The position numbers and the translations under genes are program-made. Positions 42,833 through 54,102 of a stretch of 64,000 nucleotides of DNA are shown here, one piece after another; position 1 is the first letter of the stretch, and the number at the start of each line of letters is the position of its first letter. This DNA comes from Petaurus breviceps papuanus (taxonomy: Eukaryota; Chordata; Mammalia; Diprotodontia; Petauridae). The stretch is from the NCBI GenBank assembly GCA_028583685.1, contig JAMXIF010000032.1:5813195-5877194 (forward strand), given 5' to 3'. The notes beneath the pieces were generated by a model. It had not been told where the DNA came from. It saw nothing but the letters and a program-made list of their open reading frames with translations, and did no database searches.

Positions 42833-43186
42833 CTCTAGTCCAAACCCCTCTTATATATTGATAATATAGTTCAGCATGAGAGCCAGAATATTGATTTTTA
42901 CGATCAGTTAATAGAATACTATAGAAAGTCCTTCAAAAGTCTGTGAACCTGACATTTCTCTTCCTTTTCTTGCCCCTGTTATCCTTCTTTCTTTGTTTTA
43001 TAGGAATCTCTGGAGAGGAAGCTTTAAAATCATAAACTTGTTATGTCAGCAGCAGAAGGATACAACTGTGACCCGTAGGCTTTGTGAAGGCCATGGACCA
43101 AACTGAAGAAAGCAAACTGACTCTACACCCAGGGAGAAGGTGAATGAATCCTTGCAACAGTAGTGTCTACTCATATACTTTTCCTT
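42833..43186. other. Unassigned, with a splice-like segment
   Basis: Contains a pyrimidine tract plus AG at 43003 and AAG|GTGAAT at 43139/43140 bounding 136 bases. No protein resemblance. Confidence 0.3.
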
Positions 43187-43293
43187 CAATCAACCAATCA
43201 TCATTTATTAAGTGCTTATTATGTTCCAGGTGCTATGCTAAACACTGGGGATCCAAAGCAAAAGATAATCCCTGCTTTCAAGGATATCACAGA
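43187..43293 (-). mobile_element. L2 3' end
   Basis: CATTTATTAAGTGCTTATTATG.. GCTATGCTAAACACTGGGG, reversed terminus. Confidence 0.8.
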
Positions 43294-43294
43294 C

Positions 43295-43800
43295 TAATGA
43301 TTATCTAACATTTATATATACTTAAATTTTTGCAAAATTCTTTACATATGTTATCTCATTTGATCTTCACAATAATCCTGGGAGGTAGATGCTGTTATTA
43401 TTCTATTTTACATTTGAGAAAATTGGTGCAAAGACTAAGGGACTTGTCCAAGATCACGCAGCTGGTAAATGTCTGAAGATGGATTTGAACTCAGGTCTTC
43501 CTTTGGGGCAGCTAGGTGGCACAGTAGTTAGTGCACTGGGTCTACAGTAAGGAAGACTCCCCTCTCTGAGTTCAAATTTAGCCTCAGACACTTACTATGT
43601 GTCCTTGGGCAAGTCACTGAATTTTGCCTCAGTTTCCTTATCTGTAAAATGAGCTGAAGAAGGAAATGGCAAACCGTTCTAGTATCTTTGCCCAGAAAAC
43701 CCCAAATAGGGTCATGAAGAGTTGGCTATGACTGAAAAATGAATGAACATCTTCCTGATTCCAGGCTCAGCTCTTTGTCCACTGTGTGACCTGCCTGCTA
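43295..43800 (-). mobile_element. MIR-family CORE-SINE hosting another SINE
   Basis: TTATCTCATTTGATCTTCAC, GGGAGGTAGATGCTG and CAAGATCACGCAGCTGG up to 43502, resuming at 43757 with GATTCCAGGCTCAG and TCCACTGTGTGACC. Confidence 0.8.
43503..43749 (+). mobile_element. Marsupial tRNA SINE with BovB-like tail
   Basis: Head GGGGCAGCTAGGTGGCACAG, CTTGGGCAAGTCACTGAA, CTTTGCCCAGAAAACCCCA and tail GGTCATGAAGAGTTGG. Flanked by TCTTCCT duplications (43496-43502 and 43750-43756). Full length. Confidence 0.92.
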
Positions 43801-45180
43801 TATCTGCGTCTGTGGACCAAATGAGATTTAACTCCCTGCTGTTCATCCTTAGAACATTGAAGAACTGATTGTCTGTCTCCTAATGCAATGATGTTTCATT
43901 TACTTAAAGTCTGTGACTAAAGAGGAATTAGGAGAAGAGAAGACGGTGTCATTTTTTTTTCTTCTGATTTTGTCTCTGCCTCCAGTGGCTGGGAGTGTCC
44001 AGATGGGACTGGGGGGGTGGATACTGACACTGGCCATGTCAGCAAATGGGGAGGTTTCATTGCTTGTTTTGATATTACTCCTAGCAGCATAATGGGCATG
44101 TGGAGTTGGGGCAGATGGAGCGGAGGAGGCTTCAGTGGAGTGAAGTACCTGGCGAAATTCTATGTAGGTAGGAATCAGAGACAACTCAGCCAAAACACAT
44201 GCAACAAACCAGTCAGACCTTGGAGTTGTCTCCTAAACCAATTTCTTAGGGCTAGAGTTGTCCCTGGATGATGCGAAATATCTTACTGATTTTCCCCCTT
44301 CAAAGTGTGTGTGTTGCCCATGCCTGGGTTACATTAGCTGTGGTTAACAGGGAGCCATGGATAGTTATCTCTATCCTCCACCCACCCCTCTCCAAAGGAG
44401 GGGAGTGAGAAGTTGGAACCATAAGGGGGACCACACTTCTGTCCTTTGCAAAAGGCTACTGGGCTAGATTGCTACCTGCTAAAAATTGCTAGTTTGGGAG
44501 GAATACTTTTAGGTTTAACTTGAACCTTGGTTGCTATCCTTTTAATCATGAAGGAGTGCCCCAAACTACAAATCTAAGTGTTTGACTCCCTTCCCACCAA
44601 ATGCCAATTACATAAAGACCATTACAGGTCGTGAATAGCAAACAAACCCATGTATCCAAACAGAAATCAGAGAATTTATAGAGTAGAATACACCAGACAA
44701 TACAAAGAGTAAATAAACTCTTTCGTTGGAATGGGATATCTCAGTTTGACTAGAAGAGAGAGAATCCCTAGTCTCATCCAAGGGGAAATTTCCTAAAGTC
44801 TGTAATGCAGGAAGCTGGGAGTAGGGACCTAATTAAGACACTGCTTCCTCCACATTCAGCCTCTTCTAGAAGTCTTTCTCTCCTTCCAGGGACTTTTCTC
44901 TAAAGAGAACCTGGAAGAATATGTGTCCTTCCTTAACACTGGAAACCAAAAGAAATAGGATCTTCCCTCTCCAAGCTCTGGATAGCTCCACTCATGAATA
45001 CACAGAGCACTGAGTAATTATTCTCCACCAAAGAAGAGTCTTATACAAATAGATTTGAGCCATGGATTATACCTCTACCAGATTTTCTTGCAAGTTACTG
45101 CTTAAACTGACTGAACTTGTTGCTGTGGTAGAAGTTAGGCTCATATACAAATGGCCCAACGGTTGTGTCCAAGTTCAGGG
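43801..45180. other. Unassigned sequence
   Basis: About 1.4 kb. Overlapping frames at 43900-44271 on both strands (84 and 97 codons) show no known domain. No repeat recognised. Confidence 0.45.
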
Positions 45181-45184
45181 AATC

Positions 45185-45320
45185 TTAGGGTTATAGATTC
45201 AGAGCTAGCAGGGATTGTAGAGGTCATCTTGCTTAACCTCTCATTTTATAGATGAGGAAATTGTAGCCTGAGGAGATTGAGTTCCTAGCCCAAGTTGTCA
45301 CAGGTAGCAATATCAGAGAC
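45185..45320 (-). mobile_element. MIR3/THER-type CORE-SINE
   Basis: TTATAGATTCAGAGCTAGCAGG tail then ATAGATGAGGAAATTGTAGCC. Confidence 0.75.
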
Positions 45321-45632
45321 TTAGACAAATTAGGTTCTATTAGCTCTGACATGAGTTAAAGGAGAATGAACAGACTTTTGTACAAGTAGAAACTTGCTCT
45401 ATTCCTTCAGCTGTGGTTCAAAGTCATTCACATTTACTGTTCAAGTACATTTTAATAATGGGAGGTTTGGGTTATTCTGCTACCAGTCTTGGCATTTGTG
45501 TTACCAGCCATCTTCTAACAAAATATAGTGACCAGTTGGTTTGGAATGATTATCATTAATTGTCTGGAATTAGGCAGTGTTATTTGCTTATGATTTTTTT
45601 TGCATTGGATTATAATCAACTGATCAGTCAAT

Positions 45633-45870
45633 TGAGAGGCAGGTACGTGGCACAATGGATAGAGTACTGGTCCTGGAGTCAGGCTACTAGTTGTGTGACC
45701 TTGGGCAAGGTACTTAGTTTCTGTTTGCTTCAGTTACTTCAACTGGAAAATGGAGATAATAATAGCACCTATTTCTCAGGGTTGTCATAAGAATTAAATA
45801 GGGTAATATTTTCAAAGTTTTTTTTGAAATCTAAAAGCATTATATAAATGCTATATATTTTATTAATTAA
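45633..45870 (+). mobile_element. tRNA/MIR-type SINE
   Basis: GAGGCAGGTACGTGGCACAATGG head, TGTGACCTTGGGCAAGG core and GGGTTGTCATAAGAATTAAAT tail. Confidence 0.75.
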
Positions 45871-45871
45871 T

Positions 45872-45990
45872 TTTCAGTCAGTCACTATGTGCCAGGTACT
45901 GTGTTAACCATTGGAGATACAAAGACAAAAATAAAATAGTTCCTGCCTTCAAGGAGTTTACATTCCAGATAAATATGTACATATAGTCTG
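45872..45990 (-). mobile_element. L2 3' end
   Basis: CACTATGTGCCAGGTACTGTG, TTCAAGGAGTTTACATTCC. Confidence 0.78.
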
Positions 45991-46584
45991 TAATATAGAC
46001 ACAGTATTTGCTAAATACATTTAGATACTTTATGCATTGTCAGAGGGCTTGGTAAATTCCATTCTTAGTCAGGATTCTCTATTTCTCTTTTTGGCTACAT
46101 TAGGGAACCACACTCCTGGATCTAACTGCTTGAATAGTACAAAAGGTCAAAGACTAACAGAGTGATTCAGAAACCCTGGAAATTCACCATTTAGAGTTTC
46201 ATGTTGCCTCTTAGAGTTGCTTGTGAATGGCAACATGTCCCTCTTGTGTCACTATCACTATGATTTTAATAATTGAGAAGCCTCCTTGGGGCCCTAGAAG
46301 TAAAAGATGCCAAGGTGGATCTCTCTCTCTCTCTCTCTGGTATTCTATTCCTCCCAGGTTCCACAATGTAGTTTGACTTTTAAGGCTTCTCTATTTCTCT
46401 AATTTTGTCGAACTGGAATTTGCTATTTTCTCTCTGAAAGCTCTTTGCATTTAACTCACCTCAATACAACTGGGGCATTGAGATGACAATGACCAAAAAA
46501 GCAAAACTAAAAATAAACCCTGGGTTACATAGGGTGGGGTCAACATGTCCATTCATAAATTACTACAAAATACAGACAAAATAA
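45991..46584. other. Unassigned sequence
   Basis: A short CT run at 46320-46339; nothing else recognised. Confidence 0.4.
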
Positions 46585-46840
46585 ATAATGAAGCTGAAAG
46601 AATGCTGGATTTGGAATCTGAGCACTTTGATTTAAATATCAGCTCCATGGCTGTATGACCTTTAGCAAATTGCTTGCTCCCCCCCCCCCCACTTAAATCC
46701 AATTCATTTGCAAGTCAAGATCACCCTTCTGATATCATTGTTCTTCTTTAAGAACAAAGGACAAAGAACAGCAATTTCTCTGGGCCTTAGTTTCCTCAAC
46801 TATAAAATGAAGGAATTGGATTATATGATCTCTAAACTCT
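46585..46840 (+). mobile_element. MIR split by a short SINE
   Basis: TATGACCTTTAGCAAATTGC, then after the insert GGGCCTTAGTTTCCTCAAC and AAATGAAGGAATTGGATTATATG. Confidence 0.7.
46680..46772 (+). mobile_element. Truncated SINE with the CCHH-LINE tail
   Basis: A C-run, CTTAAATCCAATTCATTTGC, then GATATCATTGTTCTTCTTTAAGAAC, the same 3' tail as the LINE at 20195-21282. GCAAATT/GCAATTT at its borders may be a duplication. Confidence 0.7.
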
Positions 46841-47200
46841 CTCTAGACCAGTATCTTTGGGCTCATAATAATTTTAGGGAGGGGCATAGAGTATTGAGTA
46901 AGGAAAGATTAGCGCCTCTGATGCTACACTTTAAAGGGGTCTTATCCTGTGGGACCAAGGCATTAATTTAACAAATAGAAAAGATTCTAAAGGCTCTGAG
47001 AGATTTTTTCCTCCTCTGCACCACTTGCTGAATAGTTAGAAATGAACAGAAGCTAGCTCTCATTCCTTCTACATGTGACTTCACCGTTTACTGATTCATA
47101 ACAGATATGAAAGGTTCACTTTGATTTCAAAAGAGGGTATCAGTCCCCTTGTGGATAAGTAGGATCCCAAAATCTCAAAGTTACTGAATCATCTTCAAGG
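46841..47200. other. Unassigned sequence
   Basis: Nothing recognised. Confidence 0.35.
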
Positions 47201-47480
47201 AAGAAGAATGTAACATCGGGCCTTGAAAATGTATGTTAGAATATACCGAAGCTATTTATACTGCTTTTCAAATATTTCATGAATCCAATTTAAGCCCCAG
47301 AAAGTAGAAAACATGCCACCCTGTGCAACTCTGAGCATTCAAATGAGAAGCAATTACAATCTGTCCTCTACACCTACTAAATAATCAGCTTCCCTGTCTC
47401 AGCTACTTGGGTGCATGTGCTGGGGTTCAAGGCTAGGAGCAAGGAGATTAGGAGGGTAGAAGGGGACCAGAGGAGTTTGG
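47201..47480. other. Unique block, conserved-element-like
   Basis: Repeat-free text such as GCATTCAAATGAGAAGCAATTAC and ACTAAATAATCAGC. No ORF. Confidence 0.3.
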
Positions 47481-47639
47481 ATAATGTTTTGTGAGGGGTG
47501 TAAATCACTGAGTGATGAAAATCGACAGAAATTGCAGCCTTTCAACTGTTAAACATAGGAAGGGAAGTAAAAGAATTGCCCTTTCGAGGAGATACTTAGG
47601 AATTAATTATTGATTATTGAAGTAGAGAGCTGGACACGA

Positions 47640-47865
47640 TATCCTCTGAGAGTTTCTTCCAGTGCTCAGAAGACCTGACTTTAAACCCTGCCTTGAATAC
47701 TAACTGTATGACTCCAGGCAGATCACTGACTTTCCTTCAGCCTCAGTTTCCTCATCTGTAAAATGGTAATAACAATAACATCTTCTTCATAGGGTTGTTG
47801 TGAGGATCGAATAAGATAATATATGTAGAGTTTTGCAAACCGTGACATGATTTAGAAATTTTAGC
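47640..47865 (+). mobile_element. MIR
   Basis: GAAGACCTGACTTTAAACCC head, GCCTCAGTTTCCTCATCTG core and GGGTTGTTGTGAGGATCGAAT tail. Confidence 0.82.
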
Positions 47866-47869
47866 TATT

Positions 47870-48420
47870 TTTATTTTTTTTAATGTTATCATTTCCAAGG
47901 TCAGACCGAAGTAGAAATCTAGGTTTCTGTTGTCTTGTACCCATAAAATTTTCCCATGCTTATTTTTCTCTTCCCTCCCAATTCTAATGAAATATTGTCT
48001 CTCTGTGTTGCTAATCAAACGTCACGGGGAGAGTTTTTCTAGATTCTGAAGGTCATCTTGCTTGCTGTGACTAGACTGTTTTGAGTTTTCCTGGTTATGT
48101 TAAGTGGGCCTTCAGAATTTTGCTTTTCCCAATTCTCCCTCTCCCCTCAAAAAAACCCCTAATAACAAAGACAACTGTATAATGATAGTTTTAGATCACG
48201 AATATTGTACATTATTCATATGCACAGTGCTTAGCCCATAGTAGAAACTCAGCTTGTTGATTGATTATGGATGTTTCTTGGGAGAGAGTCTAGGTCCCCA
48301 TGGCCACATCAGCTGAGATTACTCTCTACAGAAAATTCTTTGAATAACATTAGCATTATGTTTTCTTAACTACATGTTCTGTACATTAGGGGCAGAGAAA
48401 GTAGGCATGATTAGTTTAAC
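47870..48420. other. Unassigned sequence
   Basis: A reversed 88-codon frame reaches into the MIR; not a gene. An L2-tail-like piece (TGCTTAGCCCATAGTAGAAAC) lies at about 48220-48265. Confidence 0.4.
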
Positions 48421-48422
48421 TG

Positions 48423-48648
48423 TTGGGTGGCTAGGTGGTAAAGTGGTGAAGTGGATAGAGTGTCAGGCCTAAAGTCAGGAAGACCTGTGGTCAAATCCAG
48501 CCTCAGACATTTACTAGCTGTGTGACCCTGGGCAAGTTGCTTAATTCTGTTTGCCTCAGTTTCCTCATTCGTAAAACGAGCTGGAGAAAGAGATCTTTGC
48601 CAAGAAAATGCCAAACGGGGTCATGAAGAAATGATGAAATAACAACAA
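48423..48648 (+). mobile_element. Marsupial tRNA SINE with BovB-like tail
   Basis: TTGGGTGGCTAGGTGGTAAAG head, CTGTGTGACCCTGGGCAAG core, CAAACGGGGTCATGAAG tail. Confidence 0.9.
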
Positions 48649-48689
48649 AATTTAACTCCTATTTTATCTATGCTGATTCTCATTGTTTT

Positions 48690-48835
48690 CTTCCCTCGTG
48701 CTATTCTCCTTCTGGAGAATGTCCTCCCTTCTCCCTATACCTTGTACCTCACAGTTCAGCTAAAGTGCCACCTGTGTGGCTAATCTGTCCCTGACTATGC
48801 CAGTGCTCACTGATCTCCCCTTTTGATTGATTACA
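48690..48835 (+). mobile_element. L2 3' fragment
   Basis: CAGTTCAGCTAAAGTGCCACC and ACTGATCTCCCCTTTTG. Confidence 0.72.
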
Positions 48836-48837
48836 CT

Positions 48838-49065
48838 CAGAATCACGGAATCACAAAACTTTAGAGTTGGAAAAGCTAAAACTTCTTCCAATGTGGAATT
48901 ACCTCTACAACTACCTCTAGGGATCATTCAAGTCTCTGAAGACCTCTGGGGATGGGAAGCCCTTGAGACAACACACTTCACTTCTGGACATTGCTAATCA
49001 TTATTCTTTATATTGATTTGAGATCTGTCTTCCTTTAACTTGAGCTCCTATTTGTTCCTAGTTTG
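48838..49065 (-). mobile_element. CR1/L3 LINE 3' end
   Basis: AATCACGGAATCACAAAAC then CTGAAGACCTCTGGGGATGGG and ACTTCACTTCTGGACATTGC follow the reversed 3' end of CR1/L3. Confidence 0.7.
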
Positions 49066-49069
49066 TGCT

Positions 49070-49215
49070 TCAATTAATAAAAGGCATTTATTTAGTACCT
49101 GCTGTATGCCAGCCACTGTGCACAGTACTTGCCTTCTAGACGTTGGCATTCTATCAACTCCAGAAAGTTCATATAGAATATATAGAGAGTAAATAGAATG
49201 CTTGTCCTCTGGAGC
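49070..49215 (-). mobile_element. L2 3' end
   Basis: GGCATTTATTTAGTACCTGC.. CCAGCCACTGTGCAC. Confidence 0.7.
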
Positions 49216-49224
49216 CAGGTAGAT

Positions 49225-49345
49225 GAAGTCTCATGTCCTTGACTTTATAGGTAAGGAAATGTAGAGATGAAATGACTAGTCCAAGATGATAGAGCTGGTT
49301 TCTCAGATGCTAATTCCATCCTTTTCCTCCTATTCTACAACATAA
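49225..49345 (-). mobile_element. MIR-type fragment
   Basis: TATAGGTAAGGAAATGTAGAGATG then AGATGATAGAGCTGG, a reversed core. Confidence 0.5.
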
Positions 49346-49459
49346 CATTTAATTATATACTGTATTATATTGTTGCTGTTTGTTTATGTCAATCTTTTCT
49401 ACTAAATTCTATTACATGTACTGTTAGGGCAGAAAACAGCCTTATACTTTGATTGTATC

Positions 49460-49620
49460 TACCTGCCAGGCTATAATAATAATATCATTTATATAATATA
49501 TAATAATACTATTGACTATCACACATATAACATAACAATTTATATATTATGTAATTTATAGTAAGAGTATAATTTATATATTATATTTAATATACAATTT
49601 AATATAACAATATCATGTTA
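49460..49620. repeat. AT-rich low-complexity tract
   Basis: Repeated TTATATATTAT, AATAATAAT and TAATATA words; about 160 bases. Confidence 0.8.
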
Positions 49621-49689
49621 CTACAGCCTTATGTTTTGCAAAGGGTTTTGCATAGATGATAGAGTATGTGTATGGGAGATTAAGGAAAT

Positions 49690-49945
49690 AAGAAAATAAA
49701 CATTTATTAAATGCCTACTATGTGCCAAGTACTGGGCTAAGTGCTTTACAAGTAATACCTCATTTGATCCTCACAATAGTCTTGGGATGTAGGTCCTATC
49801 ATTTTCTCCATTTTACTGTTAAGGAAACAGAGACTGACAGAGGTAGTGACTTGCTTAGAGTACTAGTATGTGGGACCGATAAAGTAGGATTCAAACTCAG
49901 ATCTTCCTGACTCCAAGTCCAAGGATCTCTCTATTATGCCCCTCA
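49690..49945 (-). mobile_element. MIR-family CORE-SINE
   Basis: AAATGCCTACTATGTGCC, CCTCATTTGATCCTCACAATAG and a reversed tRNA-side end ATCTCTCTATTATGCCCC; near full length. Confidence 0.82.
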
Positions 49946-50339
49946 CTCTGTTCTTGCCTTATCCGAAGAAGAACCAAATGGTAACCTTAGTCAGGAGGAC
50001 TCATCTAGAGAGATTATTGGGAGATTAGGGTATCATGGGCTCAATGACTAGTTATTCACTCTGTCAGAGATGCCATCATATTCTTATGGCCATTCTGTTT
50101 TCCTCTTTGTCACTACCAAGTGTAAGCTTTGGGGAATACCCTGTCCCCCAAATTGAAAATCTCATTAAAGTACCACACCACTGAGGTCTCAGGGGTTTGC
50201 TTGCCCTTTGGTAGCATTGGCCAATCGACCAAGATCCAGCTCCCATTTTGAACTAAATTTGATGACTGACAAGCAACCTCGCATTTCTGGTCACAGCCTT
50301 GGGTTGCACAGGCTAAAAATAAACTCCTAGGTCACATCT
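49946..50339. other. Unassigned sequence
   Basis: No element recognised. Confidence 0.35.
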
Positions 50340-50625
50340 TCCAACAACCCTAACTGGCTGCTCTCCTCTTTTGAGGGCTTTGTTGTTTATTTCAGTTCAG
50401 ATTCAGCTCTCACTCATTCCCTTTTGGGTATTTATGTTTATTTTTAGCCCAGGGAATGTTATGGTAAAGGAAGAGAAGAGCTATTAATGAACATATTATT
50501 CAATAATGGAAGATAATAACCAGCTGCTCTAATTGTATTATGCTCCTGTCATTGGAAGTTCATATCAGTGATTCAAGCTAAGGGTTTGAAGTATTTTAAG
50601 TAAGAACTCATGCTTTTAGTACAAA
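50340..50625. other. Unique block, conserved-element-like
   Basis: AT-rich and repeat-free with CAGCTG and TAAT cores close together (AACCAGCTGCTCTAATTG; GCTATTAATGAAC). No ORF. Confidence 0.38.
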
Positions 50626-50728
50626 AAAGATGAGCAATTGCCTAGAAGTGGTAAAATCAACACAGCTTCATTCCTGGTCCTCTGTAAAATGTGACCTTAT
50701 TGGGAGGCTGGCTAGAAAATGTCAAGGA

Positions 50729-50888
50729 GGGGCGGCCAGGTAGCACAGCGAGTAGGAACACCGGCTCCAGAGTTTGGGATGACCTGGGGATCAAATCTGG
50801 GCTCAGATACTTAGCACCACACCCAGAAATAACTGGCTGTGTAACCTTAAGCAAGTTACTTAACTCTGATTGCTTTTAAAAAAAAAAG
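50729..50888 (+). mobile_element. WSINE1-like tRNA SINE with duplication
   Basis: GGGCGGCCAGGTAGCACAGCG head, TGTGTAACCTTAAGCAAG core, A tail. GTCAAGGA flanks both sides (50721-50728 and 50889-50896). Confidence 0.9.
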
Positions 50889-50994
50889 GTCAAGGAAATC
50901 TGGTCATTCTTGCCAGATGAAACTTGAATAAACTATCCCTACAGAATAATTAGTGAGGACTGAAAAGATCATCAAATGGAATTTGGTTTAATTC

Positions 50995-51146
50995 AATTCA
51001 ATAAACATACATTAAGTCCCTATTTATTCAATAAATATTTACTCAGAGCTTAAGGGATGTTTTGGCTGCTGTGTTAGGTGCTGGAGATACAAAGACAAAA
51101 TGGAAAAAATTCCTTGCCCTCAAGAAACTTAAATTCTATTGGCAGT
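50995..51146 (-). mobile_element. L2 3' end
   Basis: AATAAATATTTACTCAGAGC, GTGTTAGGTGCTGGAGATAC.. CTTGCCCTCAAGAAAC. Confidence 0.78.
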
Positions 51147-51147
51147 G

Positions 51148-51412
51148 AGATGTTGGGCATGGCACAGAGTGCTTAACTTATTATTTAGAAAGTTAGGAAG
51201 ACCTGACTCTAAATCTTGTCTAAGAGGTTTACTAGCTATATAGCTATGAGCAAGCTACTTAATTCTCTGTCTGCTTTAGTTTCCTTATCTGTAAAATGGG
51301 GAGAATAATAGTATCTACTCCCCAGGGTTGTTGTGAGTATAACGTGAGATAATATTTATAAAGCATAGTTCCTGGAACATAATATAGGTACTTAATAAAT
51401 GCTAGTTCCATT
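51148..51412 (+). mobile_element. tRNA/MIR-type SINE
   Basis: GAAGACCTGACTCTAAATC, TATCTGTAAAATGGGGAG, GGGTTGTTGTGAGTATAAC and TAGGTACTTAATAAATGC. Confidence 0.8.
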
Positions 51413-51554
51413 CCTTCTTTGTGAGGACCAGGTGGGATAATGGATAGATCTACAAACAGCTTAGAGTTTGTTACAACCATTGTTCCTCTTTCTGACCTTT
51501 GAGGCAAGGAGTGTAAGTCTATGTCCTTTTCCTCATCTCACCTTCCCCCCTCCC

Positions 51555-51650
51555 CATACCATTTTATAGATGAGGTCAGAGATAATAAGGTGACTTTCTC
51601 AAGGTCATAGAGTGAGACTCATAGCTACTGGCTGTTTTCTTCCCACTATT
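51555..51650 (-). mobile_element. MIR-type fragment
   Basis: CCATTTTATAGATGAGGTCAGAG and TCTCAAGGTCATAGAG. Confidence 0.6.
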
Positions 51651-51784
51651 TTATACAATCACCATTGATTACCTCATATGCTTATAATATAGCCATGTGT
51701 AGATAGCTTCATACTGTCTTATATTAACTGAACTGACTAGTCATTCAGCCGACAGTTAATAAGATAGATCTGTATAGATGAAGA

Positions 51785-52055
51785 CTAATAATAACAGTAG
51801 CTAACATTTGTATGTTTATTATATGCCAGACACTGTTCAGAGTTTTACAAGTATTATCTCCTTTAATCCTCACGATAATTCTGAGAGATAGGTACTATTT
51901 CTTCCCCCTTTTTATGGATGTGGAAACTAAGGCAGAGTTTAAGTGACTTGCCCAGGGTGACATAACTATTAACACAACTGTTCAAGTCCAGATTTTTACT
52001 CAAGTCTTCCTAATTGCAGACCCAGATCTCAGTCTACCACCTAACTTCTCCTAAG
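51785..52055 (-). mobile_element. MIR-family CORE-SINE
   Basis: TAACATTTGTATGTTTATTATATGCC.. GTGACTTGCCCAGGGTGAC.. CTCAGTCTACCACCTAAC. Confidence 0.8.
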
Positions 52056-52329
52056 TGCTAGTTGCTACCTCAAGTTAAGATATTTTTTAAAAAGGGGATG
52101 GTACTTTTTAAGTCTGCAAGGTAATACCACACTAATCCTCTAGATGGAAATGGACATATTTCTGTCAGTTATTAAGATATTAAAGGATGTTTGTTATTAA
52201 TGTCAAACTTTGGAGTCTGGTCTAAAAAGAGACAATGAAATTAGGTCAACTTCCAGAGTTTTCTCTAAAAAGACAAATGAAATTAGGTTCATGCTTGCTG
52301 TTTATTCCCTTTGGTCTAGTGAAAACATA

Positions 52330-52802
52330 TGTATAGGAGTCAGAATAATCTGACTCAAAGAAAGACCAGTTGAAGGAGATTTTTATTCATAGAGTAAGGA
52401 AGTGCCTTCTCGTTCTCTGCCACCCTCTCCCCCTGAATCAGGATGTCTGTGTCAGCCAAAACTATAGTTTCCATATCTGTCACCCATAAATATGAGTGTC
52501 ATAAAATATCGATGTCATAACAGGATAGTATCCATAAAATATCAAGATAAAGGAAGTATGAGTGAATCAAGATACTATCTAGTTCAAGGCACCTGGTCTT
52601 TATTAGTCATAACAGAAGAATTCTCCAAATCAGCTTCATTGGGTCTTATTGATGCTGACACAGCAGGAAGATTTGGAGTTCTTCAGAGAACACACAAACA
52701 TGATGGTTGTTCCAACCATGTATGAGCCAAAAATGTCTCTTTCTGATTGGTTAGTCCAGATTTTAGGCTTTTTCAAGTGAGGGGAGGGCTCAAACTGGTT
52801 CA
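52330..52802 (-). mobile_element. Probable old LTR
   Basis: In minus orientation it has a CCAAT-type region (ACTAACCAATCAG), AATAAA signals and a U5-like end TGAGTCAGATTATTCTGACTC. TG..CA boundaries can be drawn, with CATA words at both edges. No internal retroviral sequence adjoins it. Family unknown; it looks old. Confidence 0.45.
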
Positions 52803-52809
52803 TATTAGG

Positions 52810-52950
52810 GACAGCCTCAGTTTCCCCAATTGTAAAATGGGAATGATAATAGCACCTTTCTCATAGGTTTGCTGTTAGGATATAATGTGATAACATATGA
52901 ATGTTCTTTGCAAACCTTAAAGTATTACATAAATGGTGACATATAGTCAA
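52810..52950 (+). mobile_element. MIR
   Basis: GCCTCAGTTTCCCCAATTGTAAAATGGG-type core then AATGATAATAGCACC; the tRNA head is missing, perhaps because of the LTR insertion. Confidence 0.7.
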
Positions 52951-53499
52951 TTCTGTAAAAAGAAAATCAGTTGATTGAGTGAGAAAAAAAATCACTAACT
53001 CTTGAGCAATCTGGAGGCAAAACCAATCTGTTGTTTCCACTTCTCACTTTTTACTTTGTTATCCATTGTCCTGGAGAGGCTGAGGGACTGATGTAGAAAA
53101 GAATGAAGGGCTGATACAAAGGATGATTCTTCCTTAGCTCCCCATCCCCAAATTCTAACTTGCTGAATGGTGATCATAGATAAATATGTGCATGTTAAGG
53201 TGTAAGTATGACTGTGAAGGTAACACAGAGGAAAGATTCCCACAGCTGCATACATAGCTCAGAATGGTATACCATATTCTATTGTTCTTCTTCAGCCCAC
53301 AGCCCATCGAACCTGCCATGGCCTGGTTTGAGGGCGACATGGGGAAAGGAATAAGGAAAGGCTGCTCATTGCTGGACCAGTCTCCTTTATGGATGAGCCA
53401 GAAGCATCAAACCAAAGCCAATATTTAGTGTCAAAGTTTTAGAGATAAAAGAGAACTTCCTCCAAAAGATTTCCCTCTGCTTATTTAGTATCTACATAT
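52951..53499. other. Unassigned sequence
   Basis: Frames of 61-86 codons on the minus strand have no visible domain. No repeat recognised. Confidence 0.4.
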
Positions 53500-53625
53500 G
53501 TTTGTGCTGTCTCCTCAGGTAGGATGTAAGTTCCTTAAGCACAAGATTTTTATTCATACACTTCTTATTTGTCATTGTCCATGCCTGGAATAGAGTAAAT
53601 ATTTAATAAATGTTGATGAATTGAC
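53500..53625 (+). mobile_element. L2 3' end
   Basis: GATGTAAGTTCCTTAAGCAC.. GAGTAAATATTTAATAAATG. Confidence 0.8.
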
Positions 53626-53800
53626 CTCAGATGACATCTAGTCTGATTTTTTTTAACAGATTAAGAAGATGGGGCACAGGGAGGTTAAAGTGTCCTGCCC
53701 AACATTATACAAGTTAATGAGTCTCAAAGGTATATTTTGTACCTAGGGCTTCTGACTTCAGAGTCAGTGCTCTCTCTAATGTACTTTACTGCCTACCTAG
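53626..53800 (-). mobile_element. MIR-type CORE-SINE
   Basis: TGACATCTAGTCTGATTTTTT, GGGGCACAGGGAGGTTAAAG, GACTTCAGAGTCAGTGC. Confidence 0.72.
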
Positions 53801-54102
53801 TTGCTAAGTATATGGGGTACTGAGGAGAAGGTCCAAAGCCAGAAATTGATTTCTAGGTCAGAACCAGGGATTGGTCACAAGATCAAAATGGAGCTGAAGG
53901 ACAGAGTTAAAAGATGTGGTCTCCCTTTCACTTCCCTTAGGATGGGAGAGAATCTAGCCTTTCTGTCACATTCTCATAGGCTTCCCAGGGATTAAATAGA
54001 TAAACATTGAGGTATTTCTGCCTGCCAATAAAAATAGGTCTGAAACAAGCTGTTACATTCACATATAGAAGAAACATGAATGGAGAGAGAAGGAAAGGAA
54101 TT

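Noticed and set aside
44017-44271. Glycine/tryptophan-rich 84-codon frame
   Set aside because: No homologue recognised, and overlapping minus frames of similar length indicate chance.
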